Assembly: GCA_002348345.1 (NCBI GenBank)
Contig: DEAY01000366.1
Coordinates: 1 to 5,136 of the forward strand
Origin: Verrucomicrobia bacterium UBA2970
Lineage (GTDB): Bacteria; Verrucomicrobiota; Verrucomicrobiia; Limisphaerales; AAA164-E04
Length of the DNA stretch: 5,136 nt
Direction of reading: 5' to 3'
The notes beneath the pieces were generated by a model. It was not told the DNA's origin and made no database searches. It saw only the letters and a list, made by a program, of their open reading frames with translations. A program made the translations under genes and the position numbers. Positions 1 to 5,136 of this stretch are shown here, piece after piece (the stretch's first letter is position 1; the number at the start of each line of letters is the position of its first letter).

Positions 1-498
1 CTCGATGAGCCGACCAATGATCTCGACCTCGCCACGCTCCGCGTCCTCGAGGAGGCCCTTGCCTCGTTCCCGGGCATCGTGATGGCCGTGAGTCATGACC
101 GCTATTTCCTCAATCGGGTTTGCACGGGAATCCTGGCATTTGAAGGCCACGGCGTGGTCGACTACAGCGTCGGCGACTACGACTACTATCTCGAGAAAAA
201 ATCACGACAGCCGGCTCCTACGAGTGTCACCAAATCATCAACCCAAAGCCCATCGAAGCCCAAGGACAAGCCCCGGAAGCTGACCTGGAAGGAAGGCAAG
301 GAGCTGGAAGGCATGGAGGAAAAGATTCTCGAGGTCGAGAGCGAAATCGAACGCATCGAAAACATTTTCTCCTCGCCCACGTTCCACCAAGATCACGGCT
401 CCGATGCGACTGAACTGAACGAATCCCTCGAAACCGCCCAGGCGGAGCGGGATCAACTCTACGCCCGCTGGGAAGAGCTGGAACAACTCCCCAAATAG
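1..498 (+). CDS. uup: ABC-F family ATPase, Uup type, C-terminal part (5' end outside the window)
   Basis: The reading frame is open from base 1 and ends in TAG at 496-498, leaving 165 residues. It starts inside the second nucleotide-binding domain at the Walker B tail and D-loop, LDEPTNDLD (fragment residues 1-9). The switch histidine follows in AVSHDRYF (29-36, H32). LDEPTNDLD with SHDRYFL is characteristic of ABC-F proteins, which are soluble, have no membrane domain and act on the ribosome or translation. After a Ser/Thr/Pro/Lys linker (about 66-92), a charged heptad-like segment from KLTWKEGKELE to the end (about 93-165) matches the C-terminal coiled-coil domain that marks Uup among ABC-F proteins. 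In the E. coli family member this domain binds DNA and affects transposon excision and ribosome-related functions. The Walker A and signature motifs lie upstream of the window. EttA or another ABC-F paralogue is less likely because of this tail. Confidence 0.9.
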   Translation, partial: LDEPTNDLDLATLRVLEEALASFPGIVMAVSHDRYFLNRVCTGILAFEGHGVVDYSVGDYDYYLEKKSRQPAPTSVTKSSTQSPSKPKDKPRKLTWKEGKELEGMEEKILEVESEIERIENIFSSPTFHQDHGSDATELNESLETAQAERDQLYARWEELEQLPK

Positions 499-510
499 TG
501 ACGATCCAAC

Positions 511-551
511 GAGGTTTGCTACCTCCCAGACATCGGGTGTCCTATTTTTTT
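511..551 (+). terminator. Probable intrinsic terminator of the uup transcript
   Basis: Twelve bases after the uup stop, GAGGT (511-515) and ACCTC (521-525) form a perfect 5-bp stem with a 5-base loop. A second weak stem, GACA (529-532) with TGTC (538-541) around TCGGG, is followed within three bases by seven Ts (545-551). A hairpin directly before a T-run is the intrinsic terminator layout, and the position just past a gene end fits. Both stems are short, so termination strength is uncertain. An alternative pairing, CATCGG (531-536) with CCGATG (555-560), would enclose the T-run and compete with it. Confidence 0.45.
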
Positions 552-720
552 CAGCCGATGATTGGTCATTGCGGTCTGTCGCTGAACACGGTTATGCGAC
601 ACCCATGTCCCACCAACCCGCATTCAAATCCTGCCTCCGATGGATTCTCATCCGATGATGCCGATCGACGATCCGAATCAGCGAATTCTCCTGACTGAAC
701 GATCCCTCCGCTAGTTCACC
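552..720. other. Intergenic stretch after uup, no confident gene
   Basis: No coding region is recognisable here. One inverted repeat is visible: TGTCGC (577-582) pairs with GCGACA (596-601) across a 13-base loop. A 24-codon ATG frame (640-714) ends six bases before the small membrane protein at 721. It has no recognisable content and no ribosome binding site, so I do not call it a gene. I see no convincing -10/-35 pair and no complete RNA gene. Confidence 0.5.
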
Positions 721-819
721 ATGGATCTTTTGGGGTTCATCCCGGTATTTGGACTTCCCCTGGCCGGGCTCGCGGTCTGGATCGGATGGCGAGTTCGAAA
801 AAACGAGGCCGGCAAATAG
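721..819 (+). CDS. Putative 32-residue single-pass membrane protein
   Basis: ATG at 721 to TAG at 817-819 encodes 32 residues. An acidic start (MDLLGF) is followed by a hydrophobic stretch of about 19 residues (5-23) rich in Leu, Val, Ile, Gly and Pro and ending in Trp-Ile-Gly-Trp. A basic tail follows, with R24, R26, K27 and K32. By the positive-inside rule the C-terminus should be cytoplasmic and the N-terminus outside. This hydrophobic-then-basic pattern is what many bacterial small membrane proteins look like, and chance frames rarely show it so cleanly. Against it: no Shine-Dalgarno is visible, although the larger genes here lack one too, and I cannot name a family. It stands alone between uup and the flavin reductase, so the context gives no function. 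It could also be the surviving N-terminus of a decayed gene. Confidence 0.4.
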   Translation: MDLLGFIPVFGLPLAGLAVWIGWRVRKNEAGK

Positions 820-1217
820 GAACCCGGGAGCCCGCGACGCGATGCTCGCGTTCTGCCCGCGCTTGATCAGCATCGTGCTTCAATTGGGAACGCTGGTTGC
901 ACTCGTTGGGTTTTCCCCGTTTTTCCATGAGCGGTTCAGCCTCCGGGACGAGATCGATCCCCACCCTCATCGATCGGGAACATCGCTCTGCCATCCGCAC
1001 TCGGTTGAGCGATCGACTCCGGGTTCTCCTGGGATCCCCCAAGCATTCTTGCTTCGCCTTCATCCTCTCTGGAACTCACAAGCTCGGCCTCTGGCTCGGG
1101 ATTTTCACCAATGACGGAGACAGCGACACGAGAATCGCTTCCGGTCGGCACCCCGCAAACGGCTCCGTGCCCGAGGAACTTGCCACACCCCCATTGGCTT
1201 GGTATTGCTCCGCCGAC
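820..1217. other. Long stretch without a recognisable gene upstream of the flavin reductase
   Basis: Several frames are open here on both strands, but none encodes anything family-like. The simultaneous openness reflects GC-rich sequence rather than coding. The frame of the flavin reductase is open upstream as far as an ATG at 897. That 107-residue extension has no recognisable domain, and the family normally begins at the 1218 ATG, so I exclude it. Visible structure: GATCGAT (952-958) with ATCGATC (969-975), a 7-bp inverted repeat with a 10-base loop, and a two-part hairpin at 1145-1174. No tRNA, FMN riboswitch or other named RNA motif was recognised. Confidence 0.5.
1180..1208 (+). promoter_or_regulatory. 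Weak candidate promoter for the flavin reductase
   Basis: TTGCCA (1180-1185) matches the sigma-70 -35 consensus at five of six bases. It is followed after 17 bases by TATTGC (1203-1208), which matches the -10 consensus at only three of six. Transcription would start near 1215, almost at the ATG at 1218, giving a leaderless or nearly leaderless message. The spacing is right but the -10 box is poor, so this is only a candidate. Confidence 0.2.
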
Positions 1218-1832
1218 ATGATACTCGACCTCAACCAGCTTGACCCCAAGGCCATCTATGCCCTGATGATTCAATCGATCGTCCCTCGACCCATTGCTTG
1301 GGTTCTCAGCGACAATGGCGACCACTCCTACAACCTGGCCCCCTTCTCGTATTTCAACGGGGTCTCAAGCAAACCACCGATCCTCTCGCTATCGATTGGA
1401 AAGAAACGGGATGGCAGCAAGAAAGACACTTGGGTCAATATCGAGAAGCGAAAGCACTTCGTCGTCCATATTGCCCAGTGCCAACAAGCCCAATCGGTGA
1501 GTGCCAGCGCCGCCTCGCTCCCCTTTGGAAGCTCCGAGATTACGGCCAACGAACTGGAAACGGCTGGAGTGACCGGATGGAATCTGCCTCGCCTGGCAGA
1601 GGCCAAGATCGCGATGTGGTGCCAACTTCATCAGATCGTCGAGGTCGGCGATACCCCTCAAGCCCTCGTGCTGGGTCGGATCGAGCAGCTCTACCTCAAT
1701 GATGATTTTGCCCAGGACGGGCTCGGTCCAATCCCGAAGATCGATCTCGACCGACTCGATCCGCTCGCGCGGCTTGGGGGCGATGACTACAGCGCACTGG
1801 GAGACTCGTTCACCGTCTCCCGCCCCGCCTAG
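1218..1832 (+). CDS. Flavin reductase family protein (FMN-binding split-barrel)
   Basis: This 204-residue protein has the usual length and layout of the flavin reductase-like family (DIM6/NTAB type, Pfam Flavin_Reduct). It opens with a short lead-in to IVPRPIAWV (21-29). The flavin-pocket strand region NLAPFSYFNGVSSKPPILS (39-57) and a basic loop, GKKRDGSKKDTWVNI (61-75), follow. The C-terminus has LARLGGDDYSALGDSFTVSRP (183-203), typical of the family. Members bind FMN in a dimeric split beta-barrel in the cytoplasm. Many use NAD(P)H to reduce flavin for a partner oxygenase, but the subgroup without an obvious partner has no settled substrate. No monooxygenase gene lies nearby, so the specific reaction stays open. 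The ATG at 1218 is chosen because homologues begin just before the PRPIAWV strand; it has no visible Shine-Dalgarno. The stop lies two bases from the purH stop on the other strand. Confidence 0.88.
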   Translation: MILDLNQLDPKAIYALMIQSIVPRPIAWVLSDNGDHSYNLAPFSYFNGVSSKPPILSLSIGKKRDGSKKDTWVNIEKRKHFVVHIAQCQQAQSVSASAASLPFGSSEITANELETAGVTGWNLPRLAEAKIAMWCQLHQIVEVGDTPQALVLGRIEQLYLNDDFAQDGLGPIPKIDLDRLDPLARLGGDDYSALGDSFTVSRPA

Positions 1833-1844
1833 CGCTAGTGGCGG
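1825..1844. terminator. Hairpin spanning the convergent stop codons, possible bidirectional terminator
   Basis: CCGCC (1825-1829) pairs with GGCGG (1840-1844). Inside it, CTAGCGCTAG (1829-1838) is a perfect palindrome that contains both TAG stops, one on each strand. Together they can fold into a stem of about seven pairs with a two-base bulge and a small GCGC loop. There is no T-run on either side, so it is not a canonical intrinsic terminator. It is the only structure that could separate the two convergent transcripts at this junction. Confidence 0.3.
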
Positions 1845-3403
1845 AAGTGACGATTTCCGGTAAAGACCATCGACACGCCCCGTTCATTGGCGGCATCAAT
1901 CACTTCCTGATCCCGAACCGATCCACCCGGTTGGATGGCTGCTGTGGCCCCGGCATCCGCGGCCGCGACGAGGCCGTCGGCGAAGGGAAAGAACGCGTCA
2001 CTGCAAACCACACTGCCCTTTAACGCCAGCTTCGCTTCCCCGGCTTTCCAGACGGCAATTCGACTGGAGTCGACCCGGCTCATCTGACCCGCTCCAATGC
2101 CAAGGGTACGATCCGAACCCGCATACACAATCGCGTTGGACTTCACATGCTTGACCACTCGCCAACCAAATCGCATCGCCTCCCGTTCCGCCTCGTTCGG
2201 TGCCCGCTGCGTCACCACCTTCCAATCCTCTTCCGCTGCCAAGTGGGTGTCAACCGTCTGCAATAGGACCGAGCCGGCACCCACGGATCGGAACTGGACA
2301 TCACCCACCTCGTGGGGCGGCCGGTGCATCTTGAGAAGGCGCAGATTCTTTTTCCTGGTGAGAATCGCCAACGCCTCTGGCTCAAAATCAGGCGCGATAA
2401 TCACCTCGCTGAAGATCTCCCGGATCGCCTCGGCGCAGTCCCCATCCATCGGGGTGTTGGATACGATGATCCCACCAAAGGGTGCCTGCCGGTCAGTCGC
2501 AAAGGCCTGATCCCATGCCTGGCGCAGAGACGGCGCCTGACCCACTCCGCAAGGATTGGTATGTTTCAAAATCGCCAACGTCGGAGGGAAGCCATCGAAT
2601 TCAGCAATGAGACTGGCAGCGGCGGTCAGGTCGAGGATGTTGTTGTAGGAAAGGGCCTTGCCGTGCAACTGAGAGAAAAACTCCTCAAAGCGACCGTAGA
2701 GAGCCGCCGCCTGATGAGGATTCTCGCCGTAACGAAGCGTTTGAACCAACGGCATCTTTTCCTCAAAAGAACCTGGAAGATTGGCATCCGAATCGGATGA
2801 ATCCGGTGCTTCGTCGAAAGCATTGGTCAGAAACTGAGTGATGGCCTGATCATAAGCGGCCGTTCGGGCGTAAACCTTCGCCGCCAGTTTGCGTCGAAGT
2901 TCATGGCTTGTTTCGCCCCGCTCTTTCACCTGCTGGGCCACCCGCTCGTAGTCCGCCGGATCCACCACCACTGTCACACTCTGATGGTTCTTGGCCGCAC
3001 TGCGCAACATGGAGGGTCCTCCAATATCGATGTTTTCGATGGCCTCTTCCAAGGTGACATCCGGCTTCGCCACCGTTGCTTCGAAGGGGTAGAGGTTGAC
3101 GACCACCAAATCAATCGGCGCAATCTGGTGTTCCCTGACCGCCGCTTCGTGGGTTTCATTGCCTCTCACGAAAAGAAGTCCGCCATGCACCCTGGGATGA
3201 AGCGTTTTCACCCTTCCATCGAGCATCTCCGGGAACCCGGTATGGGCACTCAGCTCAATGACCGGCAATCCGGCCTGTTGAAGGACCTTGGCCGTGCCGC
3301 CGGTTGAGATCATCTCGACTCCGGCTTCCGCCAGCGCTTGGGCGAGCGGAACAAGACCCGACTTATCGGAAACTGAAATCAGAGCACGTGCGATTCTTGC
3401 CAT
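1835..3403 (-). CDS. purH: Bifunctional AICAR formyltransferase / IMP cyclohydrolase
   Basis: PurH carries out the last two steps of de novo purine synthesis in the cytoplasm: formylation of AICAR with 10-formyl-tetrahydrofolate, then ring closure to IMP. The 522 residues match the usual full length of about 510-530. The N-terminal cyclohydrolase domain, with an MGS-like fold, begins ARALISVSDKSG and has STGGTAK (33-39), the conserved KTLHP (66-70) and NIDIGGPSMLRSAAKNH (124-140). A Ser/Asp-rich stretch (about 197-214) leads into the transformylase domain. That domain has LRYGENPHQ (223-231), KHTNPCG (280-286, with K280 and H281 matching the catalytic Lys-His pair), SNAIVYA (422-428), SDAFFPFADG (468-477) and IQPGGSVRDQE (490-500). 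All key motifs are intact. The ATG at 3403 gives the standard N-terminus. No other purine gene is adjacent. It diverges from the sulfatase and converges on the flavin reductase. Confidence 0.97.
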   Translation of the reverse strand: MARIARALISVSDKSGLVPLAQALAEAGVEMISTGGTAKVLQQAGLPVIELSAHTGFPEMLDGRVKTLHPRVHGGLLFVRGNETHEAAVREHQIAPIDLVVVNLYPFEATVAKPDVTLEEAIENIDIGGPSMLRSAAKNHQSVTVVVDPADYERVAQQVKERGETSHELRRKLAAKVYARTAAYDQAITQFLTNAFDEAPDSSDSDANLPGSFEEKMPLVQTLRYGENPHQAAALYGRFEEFFSQLHGKALSYNNILDLTAAASLIAEFDGFPPTLAILKHTNPCGVGQAPSLRQAWDQAFATDRQAPFGGIIVSNTPMDGDCAEAIREIFSEVIIAPDFEPEALAILTRKKNLRLLKMHRPPHEVGDVQFRSVGAGSVLLQTVDTHLAAEEDWKVVTQRAPNEAEREAMRFGWRVVKHVKSNAIVYAGSDRTLGIGAGQMSRVDSSRIAVWKAGEAKLALKGSVVCSDAFFPFADGLVAAADAGATAAIQPGGSVRDQEVIDAANERGVSMVFTGNRHFRH

Positions 3404-3413
3404 AGGTCACGAG

Positions 3414-3443
3414 ATAAAACAGCAGATTGCCTCTAACCGTCAA
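3414..3443 (-). promoter_or_regulatory. Candidate purH promoter
   Basis: On the minus strand, TTGACG (bases 3443 down to 3438) is a five-of-six -35 match. After 18 bases comes TTTTAT (3419 down to 3414), a four-of-six -10 match. Transcription would start about four bases before the ATG at 3403, implying a nearly leaderless message, consistent with the lack of a Shine-Dalgarno. The -35 box shares its palindromic core with the plus-strand promoter. No PurR-like operator was recognised. Confidence 0.4.
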
Positions 3444-3471
3444 TTGACAAAGCCTGTGAGTCGATCAGAAT
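3444..3471 (+). promoter_or_regulatory. Candidate sulfatase promoter
   Basis: TTGACA (3444-3449) is a perfect sigma-70 -35 hexamer. CAGAAT (3466-3471) follows after a 16-base spacer and matches the -10 consensus at four of six positions. The predicted start near 3478 leaves a leader of about 14 bases before the ATG at 3493, with no ribosome binding site in it. The -35 half-site lies in the palindrome GTCAATTGAC (3439-3448), shared with the divergent purH promoter. Confidence 0.45.
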
Positions 3472-3492
3472 CCGTGATCGCATTGACCCCTC

Positions 3493-4932
3493 ATGAAATC
3501 CAAGTGCTGCCGATCCCTGTTCTGTCTCCTCGTTCTGCTGGCCAACACCACCGCCCCCCTCCATGCCGTTGATCGACCGAACGTTCTTCTCATTGCCATC
3601 GACGACCTCAATGATTGGGTCGGGTGCCTTGGAGGGCATCCCCAAGCGCAGACGCCAAACATCGATCGGTTGGCTCGGCGCGGCACGCTCTTCAGCAACG
3701 CCCACTGCCAGTCACCCGTCTGCAATCCCTCGCGAGCCAGCCTCCTGACCGGCCGGTATCCTCATTCAACGGGCATCTATTTTCTCAATCCCCCGCTGAC
3801 CCAGGCACCTGATCTCGAAGGCATCCTCACGCTGCCGGAGCACTTCGCGGCGAACGGATACCATACCATGTCGGTGGGCAAGATTTTTCATGGGGGCGAC
3901 AAGCAATTCTTTCACGAATACGGGGGCAGCAACGGCGGATTCGGTCCGCGTCCCGAGAAGAAGATTTCGCAACCTCATGGACATCCGCTCTGGGACTGGG
4001 GTGTGTTTCCCGATTCCGATGATCAAATGCCGGACACCCTTGCGGCCCGTTGGGCGACCGAGCGACTTCAACGGGACTACGACCAACCCTTCTTTCTTGG
4101 GGTTGGGTTCTATCGACCCCATGTGCCGATGTTTGCCACCCAAAAGTGGTTTGACCGCCATCCGCGGCCGGAGATCATTCTTCCCAAAGTCAAAGTGGAT
4201 GATCGGGCGGACTTGAGCCCATACGCCATTGATCTGACGAATCGTGAACACGTTTCCCCCGAGCATGAATGGGTGGTTTCGGCCGGACAGTGGGAACACG
4301 CCGTTCAATCATACCTGGCGTCCTCGACATTTGCCGACCATTGTCTGGGAACGGTCCTGGACGCCCTCGATCAGAGCCCTCACGCCGACAACACGATTGT
4401 TGTTCTCTTCTCCGACCACGGATTCCATCTCGGCGAGAAGCAGCGATGGGCAAAACGATCCCTCTGGGAGGATGGAACCCGTGTCCCCTTGATCGTGGTC
4501 GCCCCCGGCCTGCCACAAGGTCAGGCCTCGAACCGCCCTGCCGAACTTCTCGACATTTTCCCCACCCTTCTCGAGCTCGCAGGGCTCGAGGCGGATCCGC
4601 AGCAAGAAGGTCAGAGCTTGGTTCCCTTGCTCAAGAACCCGACGGCTCACTGGCCCTTTCCCGCCATCACCAGTTTTGGTCCGGGAAACTACGCCATCCG
4701 AACGACCCATCAACGCTTCATCCAGTATCACGATGGCTCACGAGAATTCTACGATCACCGCTCGGACCCCCACGAGTGGGAAAACCTCATCCACGACCCT
4801 CGGCTGACCGGCGCGATTCGGCGGCACGCCGCCCATCTGCCCCTTTGGGAGAAGGTGCTCCTCCCCGGCAATTCAACGGGGCACAAGGCCTTCGCCGCCG
4901 CAAACCAGCGTCGGGCGGAATCGAAGCACTGA
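3493..4932 (+). CDS. Exported sulfatase, iduronate-2-sulfatase-like
   Basis: This is a 479-residue type I sulfatase that hydrolyses sulfate esters, probably on a polysaccharide outside the cytoplasm. A signal peptide is clear: basic MKSKCCR, a hydrophobic core (about 8-20) and likely cleavage after PLHA (residue 25). The active-site motif CNPSRASLLTGR (77-88) fits C-x-P-S-R, so C77 should be converted to formylglycine by a maturase encoded elsewhere. Metal ligands fit D37 and D38 (IAIDDLND) and D308-H309 (FSDHG). K130 and H133 (VGKIFHGG), H210 (FYRPH) and K321 (RWAKRSLWE) match the sulfate-binding residues of human iduronate-2-sulfatase. The order and spacing place it in that branch (SulfAtlas S1_7-like). 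The C-terminal subdomain has the usual REFYDHRSDPHEWENL (417-432). The true substrate is not readable from sequence; marine or host glycans are possible. No other carbohydrate-active gene is visible nearby. The ATG is chosen because it gives an intact signal peptide. Confidence 0.93.
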   Translation: MKSKCCRSLFCLLVLLANTTAPLHAVDRPNVLLIAIDDLNDWVGCLGGHPQAQTPNIDRLARRGTLFSNAHCQSPVCNPSRASLLTGRYPHSTGIYFLNPPLTQAPDLEGILTLPEHFAANGYHTMSVGKIFHGGDKQFFHEYGGSNGGFGPRPEKKISQPHGHPLWDWGVFPDSDDQMPDTLAARWATERLQRDYDQPFFLGVGFYRPHVPMFATQKWFDRHPRPEIILPKVKVDDRADLSPYAIDLTNREHVSPEHEWVVSAGQWEHAVQSYLASSTFADHCLGTVLDALDQSPHADNTIVVLFSDHGFHLGEKQRWAKRSLWEDGTRVPLIVVAPGLPQGQASNRPAELLDIFPTLLELAGLEADPQQEGQSLVPLLKNPTAHWPFPAITSFGPGNYAIRTTHQRFIQYHDGSREFYDHRSDPHEWENLIHDPRLTGAIRRHAAHLPLWEKVLLPGNSTGHKAFAAANQRRAESKH

Positions 4933-4933
4933 A

Positions 4934-4954
4934 TGCCGGGAGTCCATCCCGGCA
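4934..4954 (+). terminator. Hairpin immediately after the sulfatase stop
   Basis: TGCCGGGA (4934-4941) and TCCCGGCA (4947-4954) form a perfect 8-bp GC-rich stem around the 5-base loop GTCCA, starting one base after the stop codon. It is well placed to end or protect the sulfatase message. No T-run follows, so Rho-independent release is uncertain; 3' end stabilisation is an alternative role. Confidence 0.5.
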
Positions 4955-4977
4955 CCCTCACGGCCCGATGAGAGCCC

Positions 4978-5004
4978 CCCATCCGATCTCGGATCGCCGA
5001 TGGG
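4978..5004. terminator. Second hairpin downstream of the sulfatase
   Basis: CCCATCCGATC (4978-4988) pairs with GATCG (4992-4996) and GATGGG (4999-5004) around a TCG loop. This gives 11 base pairs interrupted only by a two-base bulge (CC, 4997-4998). No T-run is present on either strand. It could back up the first hairpin or act for a gene arriving from the right on the minus strand. Confidence 0.35.
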
Positions 5005-5136
5005 AACGGCCAAAGGATCCCTGCGAAACCAATCGCACCTCAGACGTTGCTCGATCAACGGTTGGCTAAAGACCGGGTGGCGCGGCCTGGCTCAAACCCA
5101 ATGGTTTCATTCGAGAGAATCGCTCCCGCCGAGAAC
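5005..5136. other. Unassigned sequence at the right edge
   Basis: Nothing here can be named. An ATG at 5101 opens a 12-codon frame (MVSFERIAPAEN) that runs off the window and might begin a gene, without a visible ribosome binding site. On the minus strand a short frame is open from the edge to a stop (TGA) near 5056 and could instead be the end of a gene. Neither can be decided from this much sequence. Confidence 0.3.

Noticed and set aside
623..640. Sequence resembling the 3' end of a tRNA (TTCAAATCCTGCCTCCGA)
   Set aside because: The five bases before TTCAAAT do not pair with those after it, and no matching acceptor, anticodon or D arm is found upstream. It is probably chance; a decayed tRNA or attachment-site scar is possible but unsupported.
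897..1217. In-frame N-terminal extension of the flavin reductase from an ATG at 897
   Set aside because: The extra 107 residues show no domain or signal peptide, and the family begins at the 1218 ATG. Openness here is explained by low stop density.
936..1325. 129-residue minus-strand frame overlapping the start of the flavin reductase
   Set aside because: No recognisable sequence. It overlaps the conserved N-terminus of the flavin reductase on the opposite strand.
2312..2800. 162-residue plus-strand frame opposite purH
   Set aside because: It lies wholly antisense to a complete, well-conserved purH and has no family-like content.
3766..4308. 180-residue minus-strand frame opposite the sulfatase
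   Set aside because: It is antisense to the catalytic region of an intact sulfatase and has no domain signs.
4269..5069. 266-residue plus-strand frame overlapping the sulfatase
   Set aside because: It is an Arg/Pro/Ser-rich off-frame reading of the intact sulfatase gene, with no recognisable motif.
1..5136. CRISPR arrays, insertion sequences, tandem repeats, toxin-antitoxin or phage-defence genes
   Set aside because: No regularly spaced repeats, transposase motifs, terminal repeats or defence-type domains were seen on either strand.

Overview
The window reads as ordinary chromosomal DNA of a moderately GC-rich bacterium. A planctomycete or verrucomicrobial (PVC) source is my best guess. It rests on a secreted iduronate-2-sulfatase-like enzyme next to housekeeping genes, a family those phyla carry in large numbers, and on start codons without clear Shine-Dalgarno sequences. 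This is inference; no rRNA or other phylogenetic marker lies in the window.

Layout, left to right. (1) 1-498, plus strand: the C-terminal part of a Uup-type ABC-F ATPase, cut by the window edge, then a probable hairpin plus T-run terminator (511-551). (2) 499-1217: about 720 bases with no recognisable large gene. It holds one plausible 32-residue single-pass membrane protein (721-819), several inverted repeats and otherwise nothing I can name. (3) 1218-1832, plus strand: a complete FMN-binding flavin reductase family protein. (4) 1835-3403, minus strand: a complete purH, the bifunctional enzyme for the last two steps of IMP synthesis. It converges on the flavin reductase with only two bases between the stop codons, and both stops lie in one 10-base palindrome. 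(5) 3404-3492: an 89-base divergent intergenic region with back-to-back -35 boxes built on a shared palindrome. (6) 3493-4932, plus strand: a complete exported sulfatase with all the expected catalytic residues. (7) 4933-5136: two hairpins just after the sulfatase, then unassigned sequence to the window end.

The genes do not form one pathway. Uup acts on ribosomes or translation-related substrates, PurH makes purine nucleotides, the flavin reductase is a cytoplasmic redox protein of unknown partner, and the sulfatase is an exported catabolic enzyme. The only structural links are the convergent and divergent arrangements around purH. I looked for a new multi-gene system and did not find one. 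The most worthwhile leads are the divergent palindromic promoter, the palindrome joining the two convergent stops, the small membrane protein and the paired hairpins after the sulfatase.
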